Shown piece after piece: positions 11,001-22,150 of a stretch of DNA of 64,000 nucleotides. The stretch comes from Trichomonas vaginalis G3. Its lineage: Eukaryota; Parabasalia; Trichomonadida; Trichomonadidae. A model generated the notes under the pieces. That model worked only from the letters and a program-made list of their open reading frames with translations, was not told the DNA's origin and ran no database searches. The stretch lies in contig NC_067205.1 in assembly GCF_026262505.1 (NCBI RefSeq), forward strand, positions 24,027,585 through 24,091,584, written 5' to 3'. The translations under genes were made by a program, and so were the position numbers. Position 1 is the first letter of the stretch; every line of letters starts with the position of its first letter.

Positions 11001-12200
11001 TATAATTCTCTTTCTTTTCATATTTATCATTGTTTAATACAATTCTCTTTCTTTCCATATTTGTCATTGTTTTGTATGATTCTCTTTCTTTTCATATTTA
11101 TCATTGTTTTGTATGATTCTCTTTCTTTTCATATTTATCATTCTTTTATAGAATTTTAGTTCTTTTCATATTTATCATTGTTTAATACAATTCTCTTTCT
11201 TTCCATATTTATCATTGTTTAATACAATTCTCTTTCTTTCCATATTTATCATTGTTTAATACAATTCTCTTTCTTTCCATATTTGTCATTGTTTTGTATG
11301 ATTCTCTTTCTTTTCATATTTATCATTGTTTAATACAATTCTCTTTCTTTTAATATTTATCATTGTTTTATTGTATTCTTTTTCTTTTCATATTTATCGT
11401 TGTTTTATCATATTATTCTTCTTTTCATATTTATCATTGTTTTATCATATTATTTTACTTTTAATATTTATCATTGTTTTATATAATTCTCTCAATATTA
11501 ATGAATATCCTCTTAGTATTGCAATCAAAATGAATTCAATAGAAATTGTCAAACTCTTAGTTGAACATGGTGCTGATGTTAATATGAAAATTATTCTTTT
11601 TCTTTTTAATATATATCATTGTTTTATGGAATTCTTTTTCTTTTCATATTTATCATTGTTTTATGATATTATTTTTCTTTACATATTTATCAATGTTTAA
11701 TATAATTCAATTTCATTTCATATTTATCAATACTTTATGGAATTCTCTTTCTTTTCATATTTATCATTGTTTTATTATATTATTTTACTTTTCATATTTA
11801 TCATTGTTTTATGATACTATTTTTCTTTTCATATTTATCATTGTTTTATGATATTATTTTTCTTTACATATTTATCATTGTTTTATCATATTATTTTACT
11901 TTTAATATTTATCATTGTTTTATATAATTCTCTCAATATTAATGAATGTCCTCTTAGTTTTGCAATCAAAGCGAATTCAATAGAAATTGTCAAACTCTTA
12001 GTTGAACATGGTGCTAATGTTAACATGAGACTGATTCTTTTTCTTTTAATATTTATCGTTGTTTTATCATATTATTCTTCTTTTCATATTTATCATTGCT
12101 TTATCATATTATTTTACTTTTTATATTTATCATTATTTTATGAAATTCTCTTTATTTCCACATTCATCAATGTTTAATATAATTCAATTTCATTTCATAT
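10857..12200 (+). repeat. 37-bp minisatellite arrays alternating with ankyrin units
   Basis: The unit is about 37 bases, built on CTCTTTCTTTTCATATTTAT followed by CATTGTTTTRTRRAATT, and is repeated many times with drift. Twice an ankyrin unit interrupts it (PLSIAIKMNSIEIVKLLVEH at about 11505-11590 and PLSFAIKANSIEIVKLLVEH at about 11950-12035). Each array begins right after the ankyrin DVN turn and ends right before NINE. So the repeating block is one ankyrin unit plus one array, about 440 bases. Because 37 is not a multiple of three, successive units rotate through all frames, yet several stretches stay open (11326-11700, 11848-12177). Confidence 0.85.
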
Positions 12201-13122
12201 AAAGGTAACTAAACTCCTTTCGCCGATCCGATTTGCTCCATATTTAAAATATAGCTTGCATATGTAGAAGAAAAGCTAATTTTGAAGTACGCCCGAAATC
12301 CACCAACAGGATTTCGAGCTACTAAAAAGGTACTTTTAAATGTGATTTTTTTTATAAAAAATTAAATTTATTTTAAGATCAGACTAAAAACTAATTTTAT
12401 GGAAAATCTATATCGACAAATTTATTACTTATTGGGTATATAGATTTTTTGATTATGGCGATTATGTCTGATATGCTTCCAATAAGCCAAAACACATTTC
12501 ATACAGATTTCTATAAAAGGTATCTTTATTATAGAAGTGTAAGCTATATCTGTTTGTTTTTTTATTATAACAAATTCAAAATTCTCTTATAAGGACTAGA
12601 TGAAATCTGTATTATTAAATCATTAGCTAAATGAAGGTTCAAATAGAAAGTAAATATCAATTTATATGATACTGAAACCAAATAGTTCTTTTAATAAAAG
12701 ATAACACGCTGAAAATTATTGAGTATTTGCAAATCTCAAAAATCTATTGGTGAATTTGGCTCAACTTTTAAAATTATAACATCCATATCAAATCAGAAAA
12801 GCAGACAAAAATTAAAGCCAAACCTATCGGCCAATTTTTTTTGATATTTTGATTTTTGAGGTATACTTTTAAAAGTGGATTTAAAGCACTTATGAAAAAA
12901 CATTAACTTCTGTCGTTATGATTATTGATTTAGACAATAATGATTTTAATCTTTGATTATCAAAACACTAAAGTCATCTTTTTAACATTTGCTTGGTAGC
13001 ATTAACTCAAGTCTAAAGTACTATTTTATGTGGCACTCTTAGAATTTTTGTATTCATTGTACACGCTGAAATAGTACCATTAAAGTTATGGCGGACTTTC
13101 AAAAAATAGTTTGGTCACCTTT
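12201..13122. mobile_element. 922-bp MITE-like element with 8-bp target duplication
   Basis: The termini are inverted repeats: AAAGGTAACTAAACT at the left, and at the right the complement of AAAGGTGACCAAACT. It is flanked by the direct repeat TTTCATAT (12193-12200 and 13123-13130). An uninterrupted relative of the target is present in the same array near 11701-11740, where one TTTCATAT continues into TTATCAATAC. I see no coding capacity inside, so this is a non-autonomous DNA element. An 8-bp duplication would fit hAT, P or Merlin-type enzymes; the termini do not decide which. Confidence 0.85.
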
Positions 13123-13130
13123 TTTCATAT

Positions 13131-13400
13131 TTATCAATACTTTATGGAATTTTCTTTCTTTTCATATTTATCATTGTTTTATTATATTATTTTACTTTTC
13201 ATATTTATCATTGTTTTATCATATTATTTTACTTTTAATATTTATCATTGTTTTATGATATTATTTTTCTTTTCATATTTATCATTGTTTCACGAAATTC
13301 TCTCAATATTAATGAATGTCCTCTTAATATTGCAATCAAAATGAATTCAAAAGAAATTGTCAAATTCTTAGTTGAACACGGTGCTATGAATATTGATGTA
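13131..13400 (+). repeat. Minisatellite array resuming, with last ankyrin unit
   Basis: After the MITE the 37-bp array resumes in step with its pre-insertion sequence. A third ankyrin unit follows at about 13300-13385 (NINECPLNIAIKMNSKEIV, then FLVEHGA), and the homology ends near 13400. Confidence 0.8.
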
Positions 13401-14046
13401 ATATATTGATATAAAATATCGTAATGTCAGAATTAGTAGTGAAAACTTTTCGATTTTGTTAGGTCGGCTTTTTGCAATTTCTTTTCAATGCCTTCATTCG
13501 ACTTTGCTTATTTTGCGTTTTTTTGGGCCTATAGATAGTTCAAAATCATTATAGCGCATTCTATAATATCAAATTATTATAAAATCTCTCTTTCAATTAT
13601 ATTAAGCTTGTCCAGAATGTCCAAAATAAAAAGAATCCTCACCTAGAATCTTCGGATTTATCAAAATAATTATTTTATTTCATTATTACTTGTAAATTTG
13701 TTAACCTTGTCAAGTATAGCAAAGGGTATTATTATTTTAGTAAATTTGCATGTTAATTAGTGCAGAAATAAAGAAATGATGACAATTCTTTTGTTTCATA
13801 CAAAAACTAAATATATGGTAGATGCTATGCGTATCACATCAATATAATAACAAAATTTTAAAATATACTCATATATTCACAAAAATTGTTATCTGTAAAA
13901 TATAATGATAGTGCTTTAAAGATATGAGCAGATAAATATGAAAAAAAATAAGAAATAAGAAATAATAATAAAAAATAAGGAAGAAAAAAAGCCATTTGAG
14001 GACTGATTGCCTCTAATTATAAATTGATGTGTATTTTGTCCGAGAG
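13401..14046. other. Gene-free spacer
   Basis: AT-rich sequence with no supportable gene or repeat. It ends where the duplicated tetraspanin tail begins. Confidence 0.5.
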
Positions 14047-14191
14047 CGATTTGAATAAGATGAAGAAAGGCTTGATGATTGCAGAAATCATCGTCATCGT
14101 TGTTCAAGCACTCCTCATCTACTCAATCTGGTATGGCTGCTGCTGCAAACGACTCAAGAAAGACAAAAGCAGTTCAACATCCTCTTCATAA
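14047..14191 (+). pseudogene. Tetraspanin 3' fragment
   Basis: The plus strand reads the TM4 region and tail of the tetraspanin at 8190 (KKGLMIAEIIVIVVQALLIY, then SIWYGCCC and KDKSSSTSSS, stop at 14189). The first roughly 190 residues are absent. The downstream flank also matches, so this is a 5'-truncated duplicate (duplication block about 14047-14470), not a retrocopy. Confidence 0.9.
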
Positions 14192-14303
14192 TTAAATCAG
14201 ATGAGTAAATGTACCTATATTAAATATTATATTTTAAAGAATACTGAATTTTTCATTATTGATCCGAATTTCCCATGTATAAGGAATCAAATCAATAAAA
14301 TCT

Positions 14304-15284
14304 TTATTTTAGAAGTCTAAATGGCATGAAGACTTTAATAACTGAGAAATAACTTATATGGCGAGTTATATGGCATTTAATTTTGTTGTCATGAAAGATT
14401 TTTATTGCACCTTCACATGGATAAATACCGATAAATTTTATATCATTTTCAAATGAAGAGGTCAACTTATACTCATTGATATTCTTGTCATGTGTTGCCT
14501 TCCCAGAATTTTGATCAAGATAGCATCTTTTAATGTCCGCCTGGCCATAAAATATATATTGAGCTCTATTAAGGCGGAATATTGAATCTAAAACTTCATA
14601 ACCACATTGAACAAATGTAAGTACTCCAGCAAAAATATTTGCCTGTAAATTATTTATATAATTGCACCTTTCGGCCCGCCCATGTACAAATCTAAAATTA
14701 GAAACTGTATATGGTGAATCCAATTTCTCAAAACAACAAAATGAAACATTATAAAATGGTTCACATGATTCAATATTAAAAGCTGTTGTACTGGATGATT
14801 CGCAGTTAGTAAAGTTTGTATATGAGAGAGATGAGTTACCTTCATACTGGTAAATCATAGCATAATATATGGAGCTGTGACCGCCATTACATATTGATCC
14901 CTGTTGTATTGTACTATTGATGTTGCCACTGAAATAAGTAAATTGTCCTGAAGCAGGACTATAACTTTCACATGAGCAGAATTTATCGATTACAATGTTG
15001 TTCTGATTATCACTTTTAATAAACACTGTTCCTGGTCCTTTGGAAAAAGAGTTTTCGAAGAGTAAAATTGAATAATCTGAAATATTTTCGAATTTGATTG
15101 CTCTATCTTGTCTTTTAGTGAACGAACAGATGTATGTGAAGCATTTGTTTTCTGAGACTGTAATAATCTTGTTCTCACCTGAAATGACTTCAGGAGCTTC
15201 GATGTTTTTATAGTAAAGAGACCAAATATCTGTGACATTTTCTCCTTTATTAAGATACCGCCCATATATTATTAATTTTATGGC
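14304..15284 (-). pseudogene. Pmp-like surface protein gene, 5'-truncated
   Basis: The minus-strand frame is open from 15284 to 14304 but has no ATG in its first 85 codons or so; the only early start would be a GTG. The product (about 326 residues) is rich in short beta-strand turns with N/S/C, such as GGHSSIYYAMIYQYEGNSS, LSYTNFTNCESSS and CYLDQNSGKA. This is typical of the right-handed beta-helix, Pmp-like surface proteins expanded in trichomonads. It lacks the signal peptide and most of the helix expected at the N-terminus. Its C-terminal tail lies inside the duplicated tetraspanin block. I call it a truncated remnant. Confidence 0.65.
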
Positions 15285-16868
15285 TTAAGTGTGCGCACGC
15301 TACCAATTCCCAATAATAAAATTTTGACTATTCAATTTTGATATACAACCCCCTCTCAAAAAAATTATATATACTACGATTATTTTTGATTCAAATGCTG
15401 TTCGGCATTAGAAGCAAAAATAATCATAATCAAGATAATTCCAATTTTATATACTTTTTGGGCGCTAAAGCGCCTGTAAAAAAGTATACAAAATTGTTAA
15501 ATTTGAATAAATGTAAAGTTTATTCATGTAATTTTTAAAGGTACAGACACTTTATAACCTTAAGGTTTCAAAAATGTTGAGGTATTTTAAACAGCCCTAA
15601 GTGATTATCTATTGTCAGAAAAGTATTTTAAAGATCAAAATATATGTTATTCCTTGTTTTTCACGTTTTTTTCAAAAAACAGGAAGATATAATTCGAATT
15701 TAAAATCAGACTCGCTCTTTTGACAAAAAGCTTGGCAATCATATAGGCAATATTCGAAAAGTATATTATGTATCAGAAAATCAATATGTTAAAATCCAAA
15801 ATTTCAAATCTCAAAATCTGTTAATCAAATCTCCTTGAAATGCCGCACATGTATCACCACATCTATGTATACATGCATACTGAAATCTAACAAGAATTGT
15901 TAAAGATAATTATTAGATTTTAACTTATTTGAGGTATTTAATATGAAAAAAGTTTTGTTTGAGTGTAACATCAGCATGCATTGTATTGCATGATATGATC
16001 AGAAATGTAGCCGCATTTCTCCATCTGAATATAATTCTTGATTCAATTATATTTTATTTTGAATGTCATTTCTGTTAGTGTTATGCGATAGAAAGCTTTA
16101 AGAATGGAATATGAAGTATAAGACACATGTTTGAATGAATTATTGAGAATTTGGATCACCCCTAAATTGACAAATTGTGAGCAAAATTAATTTATATGCT
16201 AATAAATATGCATTTCAACCGTTATAATTTCGCAAAATGAGGCGATCTCAAGCCAAAATTTAATTACAATGATTTGTGTAATAACAATTATATACAAATG
16301 TGGATATTATCTTGCTTAAAAATTCAAGAATCATCATATTTTTGAGATTTCCAAATTATATTATTTTGCAGAATGGAGTTAGAACCTAGAATTCATAACT
16401 TAAGCTCCTTATATGAATCGAAGAACATGTATACAAATAGTTTATTTGTATTCAGACTCGTAAGAGTCGAATAGCTTCTAATCAAGGTAAAATTTTTCTG
16501 AAAATTATTCAATTTTAATAATTACATAAATAAGCATCTCATTACCATATTTTTCATTTTAAACAGCATTCAAAAATATTCTAATCAAACGATTTTCAAA
16601 TTGAATTTTTGAAAAGGAAGAATTGAAATTTTAAAATCATATTCAAAGATACTTATTTATTTGCTATGTGTGCTTTCCTCAAAATTAGTCGATTAATAAT
16701 ACTGACTCCTTCTGAAATTTCAAATGAATTGAATCATTTTGAGAGAGTCTTTACGATCAACAAATGCATAAATTAACGTGTTAATTACTGTATTTTAATA
16801 TACAGGTTTGAATATGCACAATCACAGTTTCTTTCAAATGTCAAGCGTTCAAATATAATCCACTGACT
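15285..16868. other. Long spacer with one strong hairpin
   Basis: I find no supportable gene. A stable hairpin is at about 15448-15488: TATACTTTTT, a GGCGCT-AA-AGCGCC core, then AAAAAGTATA. The rest is AT-rich. Confidence 0.5.
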
Positions 16869-16875
16869 TCACTTT
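16869..16875 (+). promoter_or_regulatory. Trichomonad initiator, tetraspanin 2
   Basis: TCACTTT lies 11 bases before the ATG at 16886 and fits the trichomonad Inr pattern. Confidence 0.6.
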
Positions 16876-16885
16876 AAATCAAAGC

Positions 16886-17527
16886 ATGGGTTGCTGTTCG
16901 TGCTTAGCTAGAACAATCATAGGATTAGTAAACATGATTGTGCTTATTGTAATGATAGTTATTATTTGCTTCAGCTGGGATCAGATAAAGAAAATCAATA
17001 TTGATGAAGTACATAGCTCTAAGAATGTACTCATATTCGTCATTGTAGTTATTGCTTTCATTGCGCTCACATGCATCATTGGTTTCTTTATGTTTTGTTA
17101 CAATAAAAGCAAATGTTTCAGAATCACATATGCAATATTGTACTTAGTTGTAGTTATCATTGAAATCGTCTTGATCGCTTGCTCAGTGAAGGATTATCAA
17201 ACAATTTTGGAAGATGCTGAAACGTGGTGGATCGAAAACGAAGGAACACAAGATGTAAAAGATGTCGAATCGGATTTGGAATGCTGCGGATTCAAAGTGC
17301 CATATAATGCTACAGAAATGGAAAACTGTGGATATCAGCCGACTAATTCATCAAATATTGAAACTTGTTACAATAAGATTGACGAAAAGTTGAAAAAGTC
17401 AAAGAAAGGCATACAGATTGCAGGAATTGTCATTCTTATAATACAAGCACTTCTTCTTATTTATTCTCTCTGGTATGCCTTCTGCTTTAATTCTTGTAAA
17501 ACTGAGAAAGTTAGCTCATCATCTTAA
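16886..17527 (+). CDS. Tetraspanin-like membrane protein, paralogue
   Basis: At 213 residues, this has the same plan as the gene at 8190: four membrane segments (about 10-30, 47-71, 80-101 and 174-196) and a large outer loop with CCG in LECCGFK. Identity to the first copy is high in TM1, in WDQIK, in the CCG region and in KKSKKG. The loop lacks the Asn/Thr-rich glycosylation patch, and the tail is shorter (KTEKVSSSS). Only the gene, not its flanks, matches copy 1, so this duplication is older than the one that made the 14-kb fragment. It converges on the Raptor-like gene. Confidence 0.9.
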   Translation: MGCCSCLARTIIGLVNMIVLIVMIVIICFSWDQIKKINIDEVHSSKNVLIFVIVVIAFIALTCIIGFFMFCYNKSKCFRITYAILYLVVVIIEIVLIACSVKDYQTILEDAETWWIENEGTQDVKDVESDLECCGFKVPYNATEMENCGYQPTNSSNIETCYNKIDEKLKKSKKGIQIAGIVILIIQALLLIYSLWYAFCFNSCKTEKVSSSS

Positions 17528-17904
17528 CATGCACTAAACTGCATCAATGATTAAAAAAAAGTTTTTTATTAATAATTTCTTTTTTGTTATTAACTTTCTA
17601 TTACCTGGCACAAGTGTTTTATCTTTCTTTTCTTTCATCTAAATATCCTAATATTTTCTTTTTTAAACAATAATTGCTGGGATAAATATGAATTATTCTT
17701 TGAATTTATTGAGAACCTAAATATTTTAAAGATGATATCCCAGAATTAATTTTCACTTTCAAAGAATTAAATGTATAAATTGAAGCAAATGCTAGAGAAA
17801 TGTATGCCATATCTTTATATTCATAATGAATATAAAACCAAAATTACTAAATAAAAAAAATAATATTTACAAACAAATATAAATAAAAAAAATATAAATA
17901 TAAA
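17528..17904. other. Convergent intergenic spacer
   Basis: AT-rich 3' flank shared by the tetraspanin and Raptor-like genes. It has poly-A/T runs and nothing else that I can identify. Confidence 0.5.
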
Positions 17905-20900
17905 TTATGTTAGAGAGTATTCAATTATCTTTCCAGTTGATGTTGCAACGCAAACAAGAGGTAATGTCTGATGGAAAGACACGATGCAGCCATTTCCTGA
18001 TTCCTTCAAAACACTGATTACATCACCATCAAGAGTCAACAATTTTGGTGGAGATTCCTGAGAAGAAATGCACATTACAGGGGAATATCTATGGCTGTCG
18101 AAAGAGAAAACAGACTTACTATCTGTTGAGTAAACTTCATGGAGATTTCCAAGATTATTTCCAATAACAACATGACCTTCACTGTCGCATATAACAAAGA
18201 TATTTGAGTCATCTTTGTTTGTAGAAACAACAGAGTTTATCTTGAAAACTTGTTTCTGTTGAGGATCAGCAGTTATATCCAAAACCCTTGACGACGAAGA
18301 AGTATCAGAAGAAATAGAAACATCCAAAACAATTAATCTTCCATGCGAGAAACCAACACAAACATTTTCACTCATACAAATCACAGACATTGCTGTAGAA
18401 TGTTCATTATCATGGTTACTTAATGTATTCCATTCTCCTTTCAACAATTTAGTAAATGGATCGAAACTTCTTATCGATCCGCAGTTTCCTCTAATACTTA
18501 CAATGTTTCTGCCGCAAATATCAACGAATTCTGGGATGTGGCTATTCGCGTATCCATCAGATCTAAAACTAATCATTGGATAATTCGTTTTCATGTTCCA
18601 TCCGTAAATACTTCCATTATCTACACCAATAAACAAATAAGTATCATTCTCAAATGTGTTATTCGCGAAAGAAAAACTCGTAATTTTAACATGCCCGAGT
18701 TCCAAAACTTTTTCAACATTGTTTTCATATAAAACAACTACTTTTCCATCCTTAAAACCAAGTGCTAAAACCAATGTCAATTTATCATAACATATAATTG
18801 TTGGCTGCTCATTAAATTCGTATCTATGCTTACTAACAACTTTATAATTACTTAAATGCTCAACAGCAGCAGGTGGCAATCCACACAAACCAGTTTCTTC
18901 GAAATAAATCGGATGCAAACCTCGTTTCGAAGTTTGTTTCATAAACAACTTATATAATGAATCTCCTCCACTTTCTATGGAAGCTTCTTTCAGTTCTTCC
19001 TCAATCTCCCTTTGTATTAAAATAGGTGTCGGCGGCGGAGAAAATGAAGGAAAATTCAAAGGAGCACTGCTACAATTTTGAGAAAAATTGTGAGTTTTCG
19101 GTTTGATACAAATTAATTTTGATGTATTTGTTTTCAAACTCTGACAAACTTTTGAAACTGAAGGATGCGGGTCATCACTTAAGAACTCACAAAGAAACAA
19201 ACCACTGCTTACGAATACTTCCAAATATTCTTTATCACGTTTAACTTTGTTCAAATACTCACAAACATTTTTGAAAATATTAAATCTTTCCAAACCAACG
19301 TTTTCATGATCTTCATCAAGTTTAAACCATCTAGAAAGTAAAGAACCAAACAACTGATGCGCCATTAAACCATTAGGAATATGATCTATTACTTTTTCCC
19401 TGTAAATCGATAAAAACCTTGTCAAAAACAAAGAAAAATTATATCGAACTAAATAACTACAATCAAAACCGCATTTCACGGATAATCCGAATAAATCAAC
19501 ATTAATAAAGTCTTGGCCACTCTGTAACAAACAAGGTAAAAGAGATAATGATGCTGCACGTACATATTCAGAGTTATGATAAACAAATGATGCTGCTTGT
19601 ATATGTAATCCGAAATTATAAAATGAATTAATGTCTAAACCGTAATTATCGAACATTCTTCTCTCTAATATCAATAACCACATCGTTAAATCACTGTTCG
19701 ATGTTTCTAGAAGGGTTCTTAATTTAATTAAAAACTCATTTCGTGTGGAAAACTGGCGAACACAGTCATTATGAGGGAGAAGTGTTGCTACAATGGATGC
19801 TATCAATGGTTTGATGTCTTTGTCGGTGATTTCATCATCAAAAAGTACTTTTTCAAGGATAATTAAATCATTTGAAGGAGATATCTCTAAAATATAGTTC
19901 TGATTCTGTTCAAATAGAGTGACAAGTAAATAACTGATCGATTTGAACGTGTCTGGATCAGATTTGTAATCAAAATTAATGAAATAAGAAAATAAAATAT
20001 CAAAATGCGCAATTTTCGCAATTTCTTCTCTGTTTTGTTGCGACAATGACGCGTAGTTGGCAAGAAGCCTGATGGATTGGTTCTTCAGCTCTTTGTTCTC
20101 TGGAAAATGGAATAATAATACTAAATTCGCAATACTTGACTTTTCTTTGGTCGGACACTGAAGAATATTCGTAAAAGTGGACAAAGCGCGGTTGTATAAG
20201 TCAATATCTGAATTCAAATACGTTCCATTGGAAATAATTGTAAGATCTAGCGTTGTTCGCCATTGTTGCCACAAGGGATGGCCGGAAAGGTCCGGAATAT
20301 GTGGATGGCAGATAGGATGTACTTGGTATAAGTGTAAAAGGTACTGTGCCAATAAATAATTTCGGAATAATGCGGAAGTTAAGGGATCAGATCGGAAATA
20401 GCCTTTGTATTGATCGATTGGTAATATATCTGCTGCGATAGCGTCTGTTATTGCGTCTAATGTCTTCTGTAACGATGAATGTAAATTTGATTTCTCATCT
20501 AAAAGGTTTAGATCGATATCTCTGAGGAGAAACATATCTGTAACTAACGTAGTCCTGTAATATTGTAGGATATGACAGAGAACTGCTGTTTTTGTCGGTG
20601 TCAATAAAACAGATGTCAAAAAATCATGAGGTAAATGGGGATCTGATGGTAAAGATTCGTTCTCCCCTGTAGCACAAAAGCAAATGTAGTCTTTCCATGG
20701 ATGGTTGTTTGGGCTTTGGCCAAAATGAATCGTTGCTGTTTCTTCTAGAGTCGGTAATACTGTTGCGGCGTGGCTGCAATCAAAGATGAACCAAACTGGA
20801 GGTCCGAGATTCTCGAATAATGTCTTGATTGGGTAATCTACGAAAGTATTTGTTTTTTTGTCTAATGCTTTAATGTTTTCTGTTATGCGTGGGAATCCAA

Positions 20901-21453
20901 AACCTATGTAATGAAATAATATGCGACCTTGACCAACATTTGTCCTAAGAGAATTTGCATTTGACAATTTATCAATTGTAGGTGCAACTTGAAAAAACAT
21001 TCGTAACACTTTTCGATAGTTTGAATATTTTTCGTGCATGTAATCTTGGAGATATGCTGAGAAATCGCTTGGTAATATATTTGACATATTCCGCCACATA
21101 TAAAGCATTGGTTTACGTGAAAAATAGTCTGAATCTGGCTGTGGGAAGAGATTGGACTGAGAGCACATGAGGTATACGCAATCAACTTTCTGAGGCAATT
21201 GAGGATTTTGTAAAAAAATAGGCTTATTTAAATCCGCAATATTATAATCTTCATCTGATGGCTCAGGATATGTTGTTAATTTTGTTTCTGAAAGATTCTG
21301 AAGCTTAAATAAAGAAGTAAAATGATCAATTGGATTGCTGATGATATTATGAGCTTCCAATCCCTCAATATCTGATCCTGAATCACTATACTCCAATGAT
21401 GAGGATTCACTAAAATCTTGAAGCCCTACAATAGAGCTTCTTGGCAAAGTCAT
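17905..21453 (-). CDS. Raptor/Kog1-like TORC1 scaffold
   Basis: This reads as 1182 residues from the ATG at 21453; an upstream TTG-start frame adds only six residues. Near residue 180 the Raptor N-terminal caspase-like fold is clear: GRILFHYIGFGFP, then VWFIFDCSHAA about 45 residues later. These match the RVLFHYNGHG and FVFDCSAAG signatures of Raptor, Kog1 and Mip1. As in other Raptors the fold should be non-catalytic; the second His of HYNGHG is Phe here. A long alpha-helical HEAT-type middle (about 400-800) and a C-terminal WD40-like propeller (about 870-1182, e.g. FKDGKVVVLYENN, YLFIGVDNGSIYGW) complete the order. Raptor recruits substrates to TOR kinase in nutrient signalling. Length is somewhat below the animal protein. 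Confidence 0.88.
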   Translation of the reverse strand: MTLPRSSIVGLQDFSESSSLEYSDSGSDIEGLEAHNIISNPIDHFTSLFKLQNLSETKLTTYPEPSDEDYNIADLNKPIFLQNPQLPQKVDCVYLMCSQSNLFPQPDSDYFSRKPMLYMWRNMSNILPSDFSAYLQDYMHEKYSNYRKVLRMFFQVAPTIDKLSNANSLRTNVGQGRILFHYIGFGFPRITENIKALDKKTNTFVDYPIKTLFENLGPPVWFIFDCSHAATVLPTLEETATIHFGQSPNNHPWKDYICFCATGENESLPSDPHLPHDFLTSVLLTPTKTAVLCHILQYYRTTLVTDMFLLRDIDLNLLDEKSNLHSSLQKTLDAITDAIAADILPIDQYKGYFRSDPLTSALFRNYLLAQYLLHLYQVHPICHPHIPDLSGHPLWQQWRTTLDLTIISNGTYLNSDIDLYNRALSTFTNILQCPTKEKSSIANLVLLFHFPENKELKNQSIRLLANYASLSQQNREEIAKIAHFDILFSYFINFDYKSDPDTFKSISYLLVTLFEQNQNYILEISPSNDLIILEKVLFDDEITDKDIKPLIASIVATLLPHNDCVRQFSTRNEFLIKLRTLLETSNSDLTMWLLILERRMFDNYGLDINSFYNFGLHIQAASFVYHNSEYVRAASLSLLPCLLQSGQDFINVDLFGLSVKCGFDCSYLVRYNFSLFLTRFLSIYREKVIDHIPNGLMAHQLFGSLLSRWFKLDEDHENVGLERFNIFKNVCEYLNKVKRDKEYLEVFVSSGLFLCEFLSDDPHPSVSKVCQSLKTNTSKLICIKPKTHNFSQNCSSAPLNFPSFSPPPTPILIQREIEEELKEASIESGGDSLYKLFMKQTSKRGLHPIYFEETGLCGLPPAAVEHLSNYKVVSKHRYEFNEQPTIICYDKLTLVLALGFKDGKVVVLYENNVEKVLELGHVKITSFSFANNTFENDTYLFIGVDNGSIYGWNMKTNYPMISFRSDGYANSHIPEFVDICGRNIVSIRGNCGSIRSFDPFTKLLKGEWNTLSNHDNEHSTAMSVICMSENVCVGFSHGRLIVLDVSISSDTSSSSRVLDITADPQQKQVFKINSVVSTNKDDSNIFVICDSEGHVVIGNNLGNLHEVYSTDSKSVFSFDSHRYSPVMCISSQESPPKLLTLDGDVISVLKESGNGCIVSFHQTLPLVCVATSTGKIIEYSLT

Positions 21454-21509
21454 TTTAGAAAAAATTCCCAAGAATAAAGATATCTGTTTTTTATGATGAT
21501 ATCAAGATA

Positions 21510-22150
21510 ATATGCTTAGTAGTTTTTATGATCATCTGGATAAGAAGTCTGTTCCAATTAAAATTAGTGCGGAATTATTTTCATGCTGAGTTGTCAATTT
21601 TACTAATGGATATATACTTATCTCATGTTGGGAAACGCATATACATGGAATCGCTGATATTTCTGATATTTCAAAGATTTTTAAAGGTTTTTGACGTTAT
21701 ATATTCATTTATGATATTCTTTTTCTTTTTTACATATATCATTTCTTTATGAAATTCTCTTTCTATTCACATCTCTCATTATATTTATGAAATCTAGTTT
21801 ATTTTCAGATATATTATTGCTTAATTGGATTCTCATTTCTTTTATATTAATCATTGTTTTATAGAATTCTCTTTATTTTAATATCTGTTATCATTTTATT
21901 GCATTTGTATTCTTTTCACATCTATTGTTATTTTATAAAATTCTTTTGCTTTTAAGATATGTTATTATTTCATAGAATCCTCTTGCTTTTCATATTCATT
22001 ATTGTCTAATTGGGCTCTCTTCCTTTTTATATTAATCAATATTTAATAGAATTCTCTTTAATCTTATGTCCAATGCTGTTTTATAGAATTCTCTTTCATA
22101 TCATATCTATCATTGTTTTCTGAAATCCTATTCATATTAATGAAAGCCCT
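21510..22150 (+). pseudogene. Decayed minisatellite/ankyrin relative
   Basis: From about 21700 the sequence is a heavily drifted version of the 37-bp minisatellite at 10.9-13.4 kb (repeated ATTCTCTTTCTTTTCATAT-like units). It ends in ATTCATATTAATGAAAGCCCT, the start of an ankyrin unit (IHINESPL). The stretch just before it has interrupted frames with gene-like composition (SFYDHLDKKSVPIKISAELF). This appears to be an older copy of the same locus type, cut by the MITE at 22151. Confidence 0.6.

Noticed and set aside
10857-13131. Minisatellite arrays as introns of the ankyrin gene
   Set aside because: Neither the conserved trichomonad 5' splice site nor the 3' branch/acceptor block is visible at the junctions, although splicing is not formally excluded.
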